A DNA stretch of 64,000 nucleotides, taken from assembly GCF_025147325.1 (NCBI RefSeq), contig NZ_CP102262.1:806001-870000 (forward strand), written 5' to 3'. Below are positions 26,075-34,442 of this stretch, piece after piece; within the stretch, counting starts at the first letter, position 1; every line of letters starts with the position of its first letter. The notes under the pieces were generated by a model. That model did no database searches. It was given only the letters and a program-made list of their open reading frames with translations, and was not told where the DNA came from. The DNA is from Bacteroides stercoris ATCC 43183. GTDB lineage: Bacteria; Bacteroidota; Bacteroidia; Bacteroidales; Bacteroidaceae. The position numbers and the translations under genes are program-made.

Positions 26075-26953
26075 TTATTTCTGTATTTCTGTCAGCATCC
26101 TCTCAATCAGCTCTTGCGGGGAGAAATGCAGTTTTGAAAAAGCAAACCATTTTTTTCCAAGATCTTTCAAGGAAGCCCCTATGTGGAAAACTTCGGAGTC
26201 TATGATGAGGAAACGGTCATGAGACTGCTTGTATTCATGGATGGCTATTGCCGGATATTCAGCATTGTGTCGTTGCAGGTCCAATTGCAACTGTTTGGTG
26301 AGTTTGGCTGTATATACAGTAGCTTCCACTTTTTCATTTCTCTTACTAAGTATCATAAGGGTATTTTCATCAATATAATTGTCAATGAGAACAATTGTCT
26401 TTTGGGCTGATTTTATCAGATTAGAGGCGAAAACATAGGCATCGAAGATTTGTCCTTCAAAAAAGATACCTTCTACGGGTGGAAGGGCGGTACGGACAAA
26501 GAAATCTATTTTTTCTTCTATTTGCCCGATACGTTGTTCGTGTTTCGGTAAATCATTGTTTATTCTTTGCTCGATGTTGTTTAGCCGTTTATTAATCGAA
26601 TATCCTCTCAGCAGGTATTCTTTTAATATTTTGTTTGCCCAACATCTGAAAGAGGTTGCATTTTTACTATTGACACGATATCCTACGGATAAAATCGCAT
26701 CAAGATTATATATCTTGGTTTTATAGGTTTTGCCGTCCGCAGCAGTTAGTTCCAAAATGGAACATACTGAATTTTCTTCCAATTCATTGCTGTTGAAGAT
26801 ATTTTTCAGATGTTTGGTAATGGCTTGTCTGCCGGTACCGAATAATTCTGCAATTTGTGCTTGCGTGAGCCAAACTGTTTCGTTTTCTAATCGCACTTCG
26901 AGCTTGAAGGTTGTTTCTGGCTGATAAAGTACTATTTCTCCTTGCTGTTCCAT
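26075..26953 (-). CDS. RhuM-type DNA-binding domain fused to a PLD-like domain
   Basis: A 292-residue protein. Residues 1-110 match the RhuM N-terminal region (VWLTQAQIAELFGTGRQAI as helix-turn-helix, then YNLDAILSVGYRVNSKNATS and FRCWANKILKEYLLRGYSIN). A short coiled coil follows (residues about 120-150). Residues 165-292 resemble a phospholipase D-like fold, with VLIDNYIDENTLMIL and an HKD-like SHDRFLIIDSEVFHIGAS, in which Arg replaces the usual Lys. RhuM proteins are accessory genes of unclear role. Catalysis by a single degenerate motif is uncertain. Confidence 0.75.
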   Translation of the reverse strand: MEQQGEIVLYQPETTFKLEVRLENETVWLTQAQIAELFGTGRQAITKHLKNIFNSNELEENSVCSILELTAADGKTYKTKIYNLDAILSVGYRVNSKNATSFRCWANKILKEYLLRGYSINKRLNNIEQRINNDLPKHEQRIGQIEEKIDFFVRTALPPVEGIFFEGQIFDAYVFASNLIKSAQKTIVLIDNYIDENTLMILSKRNEKVEATVYTAKLTKQLQLDLQRHNAEYPAIAIHEYKQSHDRFLIIDSEVFHIGASLKDLGKKWFAFSKLHFSPQELIERMLTEIQK

Positions 26954-26958
26954 AAATT

Positions 26959-27084
26959 TTAGGAGTAAAAAGGATGATTATTGAATTGTCTCGAAATGCC
27001 GAATTCAGCTTTATGATTGAGGATGTCGAAATTTTTGATTGCTACATCATTGGCCCTGCCCAAAACATATAGTTTGTCATTCAT
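26959..27084 (-). CDS. Small reading frame (41 aa) between ychF and the RhuM-like gene
   Basis: ATG at 27084 to TAA at 26959 encodes 41 residues starting MNDKLYVLGRANDVAIKNFD and ending NNHPFYS. The frame starts 26 nt after the ychF stop and ends 5 nt before the RhuM-like ATG, so it fits an operon. GGAAGAGGG lies upstream of the start. It has no recognised family. It may be a real small gene, a regulatory leader of the RhuM-like gene, or the remnant of a longer one. Confidence 0.4.
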   Translation of the reverse strand: MNDKLYVLGRANDVAIKNFDILNHKAEFGISRQFNNHPFYS

Positions 27085-27110
27085 TTCGACATACCCTCTT
27101 CCTGTTATTT

Positions 27111-28214
27111 TTATACGTTGAAGCGGAAGTGCATGATGTCTCCGTCCTGCACCACGTATTCCTTGCCTTCCACGCCCAGTTTTCCGGCTTCGCGCACGGC
27201 GGCTTCACTGCCATACTTAATGTAGTCTTCGTACTTGATGACTTCTGCACGGATAAATCCTTTCTCGAAGTCGGTGTGGATAACACCGGCGCATTGCGGG
27301 GCTTTCCAGCCTTTGCGGTAGGTCCATGCCTTTACTTCCATTTCGCCGGCGGTGATGAAGGTTTCGAGGTTCAGCAGGCTGTAGATAGCTTTAATCAACC
27401 GGTTGCAACCGCTTTCTTTCAGGCCGAGGTCTTCGAGGAACATCTGCTTTTCTTCGTAAGTTTCCAATTCGGCGATGTCGGCTTCGGTCTGTGCGGAGAT
27501 GATGATGAGCTGGGCATCTTCGTCTTTGATGGCCTCGCGCACCTGCTCTACGTATTGGTTGCCGGTGGCGGCGCTGGTGTCGTCTACGTTGCAGACGTAG
27601 AGTACCGGTTTCGTGGTGAGCAGGAACATCTGTTTGGCGCATTGCTCCTCGTCATCGTTCTGAGGTATTACGGTGCGGGCGCTCTGTCCCTGTTCCAATG
27701 CGTCTTTGTAGCGGAGCAGGAGTTCGTACTCTACTTTCGCCATTTTATCTCCGCCAACTTTGGCTATCTTCTCTACACGCTTGATGCGGTTTTCTACCGT
27801 ATCGAGGTCCTTGAGCTGGAGTTCGGTATCGATGATTTCCTTGTCGCGCACCGGATCTACGCTTCCGTCCACGTGTACGATGTTGCCGTTGTCGAAGCAA
27901 CGCAGCACATGGATAATGGCGTCGCACTCGCGGATGTTGCCCAGAAACTGGTTGCCCAGTCCTTCACCTTTGCTGGCGCCTTTCACCAGTCCGGCAATAT
28001 CGACAATGTCGCATACGGCGGGCACGATGCGTCCCGGATGAACGATTTCGGCGAGTTTGGTCAGTCGCTCGTCAGGCACGGATACCTGACCCATTTGGGC
28101 GTCGATAGTACAAAAAGGAAAGTTTGCCGCCTGTGCCTTTGCACTGGACAGACAGTTGAAAAGAGTGGATTTCCCTACGTTGGGCAGTCCCACTATACCT
28201 GCTTTTAATGCCAT
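27111..28214 (-). CDS. ychF: Redox-regulated ATPase YchF (OLA1-like)
   Basis: A 367-residue Obg-like P-loop ATPase. G1 is GLPNVGKST, the G2/G3 region is FPFCTIDAQMG and DIAGLVKGASKGEGLGNQF, and the C-terminal TGS domain ends EYVVQDGDIMHFRFNV. YchF binds ribosomes and prefers ATP; its physiological role is linked to stress and translation fidelity. A -7 box lies at 28257-28264. The small frame, RhuM-like and reductase genes follow closely on the same strand. Confidence 0.96.
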   Translation of the reverse strand: MALKAGIVGLPNVGKSTLFNCLSSAKAQAANFPFCTIDAQMGQVSVPDERLTKLAEIVHPGRIVPAVCDIVDIAGLVKGASKGEGLGNQFLGNIRECDAIIHVLRCFDNGNIVHVDGSVDPVRDKEIIDTELQLKDLDTVENRIKRVEKIAKVGGDKMAKVEYELLLRYKDALEQGQSARTVIPQNDDEEQCAKQMFLLTTKPVLYVCNVDDTSAATGNQYVEQVREAIKDEDAQLIIISAQTEADIAELETYEEKQMFLEDLGLKESGCNRLIKAIYSLLNLETFITAGEMEVKAWTYRKGWKAPQCAGVIHTDFEKGFIRAEVIKYEDYIKYGSEAAVREAGKLGVEGKEYVVQDGDIMHFRFNV

Positions 28215-28256
28215 AAATATATTTTGTTTTTTAATTATTATTCAGTTAATTGGCTG

Positions 28257-28264
28257 CAAAGATA
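28257..28264 (-). promoter_or_regulatory. -7 box for ychF
   Basis: The minus strand reads TATCTTTG followed by C, about 43 nt upstream of the ychF ATG and just past the stop of the HD gene. Confidence 0.6.
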
Positions 28265-28269
28265 GTCTT

Positions 28270-28896
28270 TTATCTTTTCTCTTCTTCGAACATGCGGTGA
28301 AAAATGCTTTTCAGACGCACCTCATCCGCTATGATGCTTTGCAGTTCTTTCAGCCTTTCGGCGTTCTTTGAGTCGGGAAGCCAAAGTTTAAGGTAGCCGC
28401 CGGGTGCGTATTTTTCCATCAGATGTTTGTGAAAACGTTGGTAGTGCCATGCTTCGTCCGCCGCAGGATTTTGTTTCAGTCCGTACTGTACGGTACGGCG
28501 CAGGGTGGTGTCTGTGTCGATGATACGGTCGGCTTCGGCCACGATTTTGCCGTAGATGCTGCGCGGCTCATGGTCGCTGGATGCCCGATGGTCTTCCACG
28601 GCTTCCCGCATGATTGCTATCTCCTCTTTGCCGAACCATTGCAGAAGGTTGCTGTCGGCGGCTATGATTTCTCCCGAAACAAGGTGATGCGTGGCGCGGT
28701 CGCGGCAAAGCCCTGTGTCGTGATAGGCTGCTATGGTGTAGACAAGGCGTTCGTCTGCCTGGGGGTAGAGCTTGGCAAGAGCGAGGCTTTCGTCAATGAC
28801 TGTTTGTACATGCGAACGGTTGTGTGCCTTGTCGAAGTGTTCGTATCGGGGGATAATCTCCGTTTCGATGTAGTGGATAAGGTTTTGAGGTATCAT
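28270..28896 (-). CDS. HD-domain phosphohydrolase
   Basis: A 208-residue protein of the HD superfamily. Metal-binding residues are visible as His in HNRSHVQTV (about residue 27), the HD pair in AAYHDTG (about residue 73) and a later Asp in EADRIIDTD. It resembles the small HD hydrolases related to YedJ. The substrate, probably a nucleotide, is unknown. The IS1182-type element ends 35 nt upstream of the start, so the native promoter may be separated from the gene. A weaker TATTTTTA box remains between them. Confidence 0.8.
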   Translation of the reverse strand: MIPQNLIHYIETEIIPRYEHFDKAHNRSHVQTVIDESLALAKLYPQADERLVYTIAAYHDTGLCRDRATHHLVSGEIIAADSNLLQWFGKEEIAIMREAVEDHRASSDHEPRSIYGKIVAEADRIIDTDTTLRRTVQYGLKQNPAADEAWHYQRFHKHLMEKYAPGGYLKLWLPDSKNAERLKELQSIIADEVRLKSIFHRMFEEEKR

Positions 28897-29000
28897 GCTT
28901 CTATGTTTTTATTGGAAAGTAAAAATACAAAAAGAAGGTGTGTCGTAATGCACGATGCACCTCTTTTTTGTTCATCACTATACAAATCTGTTCATTTTCT

Positions 29001-30656
29001 TTAAGCTGCGATAATTCGAAGATTTCTTTGATTTATGTGTCTCCAGCATCTAAATAAAGCGACAGTAAGTTCATAAAACCATCCAATCAGCCATTTCGTA
29101 TCTTCTTTTGTCAGTTTTGCACACATTTTTTTTATATTGAAGGCAATGGCTAGGAAGGCAAAGTCCATGAAGACCTTGTCCTTTCCAAAATGTCGGAAAC
29201 GTTTGTAGTTCATATTGTTTTTAATTTGTCCGAACACGGCCTCCGGTTCTATGCATCTCTGCCCTCTGTGTTTCAGTCCTTTCTCAGAGCAGAGCAGTTC
29301 TTTGGCTCTCCGCTTGTATTGTCTAAGCCTATGATTCAGTTCTATCGTCCTGTTTCCTTTTGCTTTAAAACAGCGGCATCGCAGGGGACAACCTTCACAC
29401 CTGACAGCTCTGTACCGTGCATTTTCGCTGACATATCCGGATGCGGTTTTCACATTCCTGGTGCCTATCCTCCGCATCCTTTGCCCCATAGGGCAGATGC
29501 AGAAGTCATGTTCTTCATTGTAGTAGAAGTTTTCGGCCTTGAACGGGGCCGGTTTGAATCTCGGCCGCTGCTCCATGTGGAAATAGTTGTACTTTACGTA
29601 GGCTTCCATGCCGTTTTCGGACATGAAGCGGTAATTCTCTTCGGAGCCATAGCCGGAATCAGCAACCACCGTATGGGCCATCCGTTCATACCTGTTTGAA
29701 AAAGATTGCAGGAAAGGAATCAGGGTCAGTGTATCCGTAGGGTTCGGGAAGAGTGCAAAATCGGTGATGAACTGATTTTCGGTGCCGATTTGAAGGTTGT
29801 AACCGGGCTTCGTCTGTCCGTTGCGCATGGCATCCTCCTTCATTCTCATAAAAGTAGCGTCCTTGTCCGTCTTGGAATAGGAATTCCTCTCTTGCAGTGT
29901 TTCCAGATGGCAGTCGTATTCCTGCAGTTTGTCCCTGTGTTCTTCCAGTTCCTTCAGCTGTTTGCGTTTCTTTTTCAGTTCAGTCTTTTCCTCTTTCGCG
30001 GATGGCTCGGAAACCTGTTCCAGTGCATGACGCAATTCTCCTGCCATTTCAGTCAGCATGGCCGGAGTGAACTCAACTTCCTCATTGTTCTCTGATGACT
30101 TCTCCTGAGCAATGACATCGTCTATCTGCCCTAACAGGACATGTATCTTCTTCATCAGGCGTTCACGGTTCCGCTCAACCGTTTTTCGCCAGACGAAAGT
30201 GTACTTGTTGGCTTTGGATTCGAGCTTTGTCCCGTCAATATATTCCACATTCAGGCTGATGAAGCCTTTGGAAGAGAGAAGAAGTACGGTTTGCGTAAAC
30301 ACTTCGTTAATTTCCTTCTTCACCCGGTTGCGGAAACGGTTGATGGTAATGAAATCCGGTTTCTCATATCCGGCCAGCCAGATATAATGGATGTCACGGT
30401 GAAGGAGTTTTTCAATTTTCCGGCAGGAGTAGATGTTGTTCATATAGGCATACAGAATGACCTTGAGCATCATCTTGGGGTGGTAAGGGCTGCGACCGCA
30501 TTCCTTATACAGTTTTCTGAAACTTTCAAGATTCAAGCCCTCAACCAGGGCGTCAACCATGCGCACCGGATCGTTTTCTGCAATATCCTCATCAATTCTT
30601 TGAGGAAAAAGAACGGTTTGGTTGGGATTGTAAGGACGAAAATGTATCTTTGTCAT
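29001..30656 (-). CDS. IS1182-family transposase
   Basis: A 551-residue DDE transposase. The start (TKIHFRPYNPNQTVLFPQRI) with SPYHPKMMLKVILYAYMNNI and the YIDGTKLESKANKYTFVWRK block is characteristic of IS1182. VADSGYGSEENYRFM carries the second catalytic Asp. A cysteine cluster (CPMG, then CEGCPLRCRC) precedes the last block EPEAVFGQIKNNMNYKRFRH with the final Glu. No frameshift or internal stop was seen, so it may be functional. Confidence 0.93.
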   Translation of the reverse strand: MTKIHFRPYNPNQTVLFPQRIDEDIAENDPVRMVDALVEGLNLESFRKLYKECGRSPYHPKMMLKVILYAYMNNIYSCRKIEKLLHRDIHYIWLAGYEKPDFITINRFRNRVKKEINEVFTQTVLLLSSKGFISLNVEYIDGTKLESKANKYTFVWRKTVERNRERLMKKIHVLLGQIDDVIAQEKSSENNEEVEFTPAMLTEMAGELRHALEQVSEPSAKEEKTELKKKRKQLKELEEHRDKLQEYDCHLETLQERNSYSKTDKDATFMRMKEDAMRNGQTKPGYNLQIGTENQFITDFALFPNPTDTLTLIPFLQSFSNRYERMAHTVVADSGYGSEENYRFMSENGMEAYVKYNYFHMEQRPRFKPAPFKAENFYYNEEHDFCICPMGQRMRRIGTRNVKTASGYVSENARYRAVRCEGCPLRCRCFKAKGNRTIELNHRLRQYKRRAKELLCSEKGLKHRGQRCIEPEAVFGQIKNNMNYKRFRHFGKDKVFMDFAFLAIAFNIKKMCAKLTKEDTKWLIGWFYELTVALFRCWRHINQRNLRIIAA

Positions 30657-30700
30657 AGTAAAGAACTTATGCTTAAAGATACAAAATCTTTAGGTAATAA

Positions 30701-30732
30701 CAAAGCCCCAGCTTGTGAAAGTCGGGGCTTTG
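30701..30732. terminator. Hairpin guarding the transposase promoter side
   Basis: CAAAGCCCC (30701-30709) pairs perfectly with GGGGCTTTG (30724-30732). It lies between the element's right end and the transposase start. It would block transcription entering from outside, as found in several insertion sequences. Confidence 0.65.
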
Positions 30733-30836
30733 TGCGTAAAAAACAGAAGGTGTGCATTTTGACACACCTTCTTCAGTTTATGAAAAGGTTTTGGGTTATT
30801 ATTAGTAGAGTATCTTTATGAGAGAAAATGAATGGA

Positions 30837-31220
30837 TTACATATTGGGATTATCCATTGTTATTGTCATTTCAGGGATAAGAATATAGGTATTCTTCTTA
30901 TTGCTCCATTTATAATAAGTAGTAGTTATGGATTTACCTTGATAGGCATAGCGGATGCACATGTCATGAGTCCATGCGTTTTTTACGGCATTCCATTTCA
31001 ACGCTTCGCTTTCTGTTATACGCTTTTGGTCATCGTATTTATAATTGTACTTCATATAGTTGGCAAGCGTACTGCCATCCATCTTGTAAACAGTTTCGGC
31101 AACTTTCATTCCATTTACTTCTTCCGAATTGTAAATAAGGTTACTTTTGTTGTCTGCTGACGCATTCATTCCACACACAAAAAGAAAAGAGAATAAAATC
31201 AAAGTTTTTAAAGTTTTCAT
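30837..31220 (-). CDS. DUF3836 exported protein
   Basis: A 127-residue protein with a signal peptide (cleavage near MNASA). The body repeats a Y-x-Y-D pattern: MKYNYKYDDQKRITESEALK, then WNAVKNAWTHDMCIRYAYQG and TTYYKWSNKKNTYIL. This is the DUF3836 family, largely restricted to Bacteroides. Function is unknown. A -7 box lies at 31281-31288. Confidence 0.88.
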   Translation of the reverse strand: MKTLKTLILFSFLFVCGMNASADNKSNLIYNSEEVNGMKVAETVYKMDGSTLANYMKYNYKYDDQKRITESEALKWNAVKNAWTHDMCIRYAYQGKSITTTYYKWSNKKNTYILIPEMTITMDNPNM

Positions 31221-31280
31221 GATTTATGTTTTTTAGAGTATTACTTACTATTTTCTATCATATATTTCTTAAAAGCGGTG

Positions 31281-31288
31281 CAAAGGTA
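31281..31288 (-). promoter_or_regulatory. -7 box for the DUF3836 gene
   Basis: The minus strand reads TACCTTTG followed by C, with a leader of about 55 nt. Confidence 0.55.
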
Positions 31289-31383
31289 CGAATATAATTG
31301 ACATAAATAAAATATATGACTAATATTTTATCAAATTGTCAAAAACAACAAGGATGATATGCTTTCTTTTTGGAGCGGTTTGT

Positions 31384-31420
31384 GAATAAAAAATATCCGG
31401 CAGCAAAGGTGCCGGATATT
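31384..31420 (-). terminator. Terminator of polA
   Basis: AATATCCGGC (31392-31401) pairs perfectly with GCCGGATATT (31411-31420). On the minus strand a T-rich run follows. It lies about 80 nt beyond the polA stop. Confidence 0.8.
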
Positions 31421-31497
31421 CTGATGAGCAAACTGTATTTTAAAGCGATTGCTTCTGTTGCTTTCTGATTGTAAGTTAAATAAAGTTATCGAGCGGA

Positions 31498-34356
31498 TTA
31501 GTGCGCTTCCAGCCAGTTCTTTCCCCACCCGAAATCGGCTTTCAAGGGTACCAGCATGCGATATGCCCGTTCCATCTCTTCGATTACAATTTTTTGTATA
31601 ATCTCTTTTTCTGCCTCGGGAACGCTGAAATTCAGTTCGTCATGGACCTGTAAAATCATCTTTGCTTTCAGATTGTTACTTTGAAGGCGCTGGTAGATGA
31701 GCGACATGGCTACTTTGATAATGTCGGCAGCACTTCCCTGAATGGGAGCGTTAATGGCATTGCGCTCTGCATAACCGCGTACTACGGCATTCCGTGAGTT
31801 GATGTCGGGCAGGAAGCGCTTGCGGTGGAAGATGGTTTCTACATATCCGTTTTCGCGCGCTACCTGTATGCTTCTGTCCATGTATTCCTTGACTTGCGGG
31901 TAGGTTTCAAAATACCCGTCTATCAGTTCTTTGGCTTCCTGACGGGGAACGTTCATACGCTCCGCCAGCCCGAAGACAGAGATGCCGTAGATGATACCGA
32001 AGTTGGCTGTCTTGGCTTTACGGCGCATATCGGCGGTTACGTCATTAATATCCACCTTATATATTTTGGCGGCAGTGGCGGCATGAATGTCATAACCGCT
32101 GAGGAAGGCATCAATCATATTCTTGTCCTGGCTCAGATGTGCCATGATGCGCAGTTCGATCTGCGAGTAGTCGGCAGAGAAGAACTCGCATCCGTCATCG
32201 GGAATGAAGGCTTTGCGGATTTCCTTGCCGTCCTCGTCACGAATGGGTATGTTTTGCAGGTTCGGATTGCTTGAGCTGAGTCGTCCGGTAGCGGTTACCG
32301 CCTGGTTGAACGAGGTATGGATACGTCCCGTACGCGGATTTATCAGCTGGGGCAATGCATCGATGTAGGTACTTAGCAGCTTTTTCAGTCCGCGGTATTC
32401 AAGTATCTTACCGATGATTGCGTGTTTGTTCCGAAGGCTCTCGAGTACTTCCTCGGAAGTGACATACTGTCCGGTCTTGGTTTTTTTGGCTTTCTCTACG
32501 ATTTTGAGTCTGTCAAACAACACTTCGCCTACCTGTTTGGGTGAGCCGATATTGAAGGTTTCGCCACCTGCCAGTGCATAGATTTCTTTTTCAATCTCCT
32601 GCAGGCGGAGCGTGAAATGCTCGGACGATTGTTTAAGCGCTTCCGTATCGATACGCACTCCGTTGCTTTCGATGTTGACGAGCACCGGTACGAGCGGCAT
32701 CTCTATTTCGTAAAAGAGATGTTCGGCAGCGTGCTCTTTCAGTTCTTTTTCGAGTACGTTCTTCAGTTTCAGTGTAACGTCCGCATCTTCGCAAGCGTAG
32801 CGGTATACGTCTTCCGGCGGAAGGTCGCGCATGTTCTTTTGGTTCTTGCCTTTGGCTCCTATAAGTTCGTCGATGTGGATGGTCTGGTAGTGCAGATAGA
32901 TTTCGGCAAGGTAGTCCATGTTGTGCCGGAGCTCCGGTTGCAATACATAATGGGCAAGCATGGTGTCGAAAAGTTTTCCTTTTACCTGTACTCCGTAGTT
33001 TTGAAGGACAATCATATCGTACTTGATATTTTGTCCTACTTTCATGGAATTTTCATTTTCGTAAAGAGGGCGGAATTCATTGACGATTTTTAACGCTTCG
33101 TCACGATTTGCCGGAACGGGTACATAGTAAGCCTGGTTTTCGGCATCACTGAAGCTCATTCCCACCAGTTCCGCTTCCATCGGTTCGGTTCCGGTGGTTT
33201 CCGTATCTATTGAGAGAATTTCTTTTGTAAGTAACTTTTGAATAATTTTCTTTCTTTTCTCTTCTGTATCAATTAGTTGATAGTCTACATCGAACATTTC
33301 TAAGCGCGTGAGAATCGAATTTTTTGCATCACCCGTCCCGTTGTCCGCAAAATTTGCAAACAAATCGCCTTGAACCGGAGCGTTGTTTCCGGAAGTTGTG
33401 CCGTCGGTGGGTTGGGCAAACAAAGTTCCCGCATAAGGATCGGGCGAAGCGGAATTGGAAGAAGAGGGAAGGGGAGAGCCTGTCTTTTTCAGGACACGGT
33501 CGATGAGGGTACGAAATTCCAGCTCTTCAAAAATCTTGCGGAGCTCTTCTTCGTTCGGCTCTTCGCGGACGAGTGTATTCATGTCGAGTTTGATAGGTAC
33601 GTCCACTTTGATGGTTGCAAGGAATTTGGAGAAAGCAATCATTTCCCGGTTTGCCTCTACTTTGGTTTTAAGCGCACCTTTCAGCCGGTCGGTATGGGCA
33701 AGCAGGTTTTCGATGCTGCCGAATTCAGTCACCAGCTTTTGTGCGGTTTTTTCTCCCACGCCCGGACAGCCGGGGATGTTATCGGAAGAGTCGCCCATCA
33801 GTCCCAGCATGTCGATGACTTGCTCTGTGGACTGAATATCGAACTTCGCTTTTATCTCCTCGATGCCCATGACTTCGAATCCGCCGCTGTGTTTGGGGCG
33901 GTACATGAATACATTCTCCGACACCAGTTGGCCGTAGTCTTTGTCGGGCGTCATCATGTAAGTGACAATACCTTGTCTGCCGGCTTCGGTGGCAAGCGTG
34001 CCTATTACGTCGTCGGCTTCATAACCGGGCACTTCCAGGATAGGAATGCGGTAGGCACGGATAATATCCTTTATAATAGGTACGGAAAGGCGGATAGCCT
34101 CGGGAGTCTCTTCCCGTTGCGCTTTATATTGTTTGTAAGCCTCGTGGCGGAATGTAGGTCCCGAAGGGTCGAAAGCTACTCCTATATGTGTGGGATTTTC
34201 CTTTTTCAGCACCTCTTCCAGGGTGTTCACAAACCCCAGAATGGCGGAAGTGTTGAATCCTTTGGAGTTGATTCGCGGATTTTTGATGAACGCGTAATAA
34301 GCACGGTATATCAATGCGTAGGCATCAAGCAAGAAAAGTTTATCGGTTGAATTCAT
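31498..34356 (-). CDS. polA: DNA polymerase I
   Basis: A 952-residue family A polymerase for Okazaki-fragment processing and repair. The N-terminal 5' nuclease has LFLLDAYALIYRAYYAF and GLMGDSSDNIPGCPGVGEKT. The 3'-5' exonuclease keeps LSIDTETTGTEP and a late YACEDADVTLKL. The polymerase motifs are DYSQIELRIMAHLS (A), the RRKAKTANFGIIYGIS O-helix (B) and VHDELNF (C). The ATG at 34356 (MNSTDKLFL) is preferred to an upstream start at 34389. Confidence 0.96.
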   Translation of the reverse strand: MNSTDKLFLLDAYALIYRAYYAFIKNPRINSKGFNTSAILGFVNTLEEVLKKENPTHIGVAFDPSGPTFRHEAYKQYKAQREETPEAIRLSVPIIKDIIRAYRIPILEVPGYEADDVIGTLATEAGRQGIVTYMMTPDKDYGQLVSENVFMYRPKHSGGFEVMGIEEIKAKFDIQSTEQVIDMLGLMGDSSDNIPGCPGVGEKTAQKLVTEFGSIENLLAHTDRLKGALKTKVEANREMIAFSKFLATIKVDVPIKLDMNTLVREEPNEEELRKIFEELEFRTLIDRVLKKTGSPLPSSSNSASPDPYAGTLFAQPTDGTTSGNNAPVQGDLFANFADNGTGDAKNSILTRLEMFDVDYQLIDTEEKRKKIIQKLLTKEILSIDTETTGTEPMEAELVGMSFSDAENQAYYVPVPANRDEALKIVNEFRPLYENENSMKVGQNIKYDMIVLQNYGVQVKGKLFDTMLAHYVLQPELRHNMDYLAEIYLHYQTIHIDELIGAKGKNQKNMRDLPPEDVYRYACEDADVTLKLKNVLEKELKEHAAEHLFYEIEMPLVPVLVNIESNGVRIDTEALKQSSEHFTLRLQEIEKEIYALAGGETFNIGSPKQVGEVLFDRLKIVEKAKKTKTGQYVTSEEVLESLRNKHAIIGKILEYRGLKKLLSTYIDALPQLINPRTGRIHTSFNQAVTATGRLSSSNPNLQNIPIRDEDGKEIRKAFIPDDGCEFFSADYSQIELRIMAHLSQDKNMIDAFLSGYDIHAATAAKIYKVDINDVTADMRRKAKTANFGIIYGISVFGLAERMNVPRQEAKELIDGYFETYPQVKEYMDRSIQVARENGYVETIFHRKRFLPDINSRNAVVRGYAERNAINAPIQGSAADIIKVAMSLIYQRLQSNNLKAKMILQVHDELNFSVPEAEKEIIQKIVIEEMERAYRMLVPLKADFGWGKNWLEAH

Positions 34357-34417
34357 ATATTTATCCTTTTTTTCATGGTAAAAGTACAAAAAAATACCGT
34401 ATTAACCGTTTTATTAC

Positions 34418-34425
34418 TATTTTTG
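34418..34425 (+). promoter_or_regulatory. -7 box of the polyprenyl synthetase gene
   Basis: TATTTTTG, 17 nt before the ATG at 34443, leaving a leader of about 10 nt. Confidence 0.5.
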
Positions 34426-34442
34426 TGCTCAAATAGCGATGT

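Larger units (their letters stand above)
28932..30773 (-). mobile_element. IS1182-type insertion sequence, about 1.84 kb
   Basis: The outer ends are AAGAAGGTGTGTC (28932-28944) and its exact complement GACACACCTTCTT (30761-30773). The similarity continues inward (AATGCAC and a T-rich stretch). One full-length transposase lies inside. Each end can fold as a hairpin followed by a T-tract, and a third strong hairpin lies upstream of the transposase. No convincing target duplication was seen. Confidence 0.8.

Noticed and set aside
27039-28208. A 389-codon plus-strand frame opposite ychF
   Set aside because: Antisense to a conserved essential-type gene; composition artefact and no family match.
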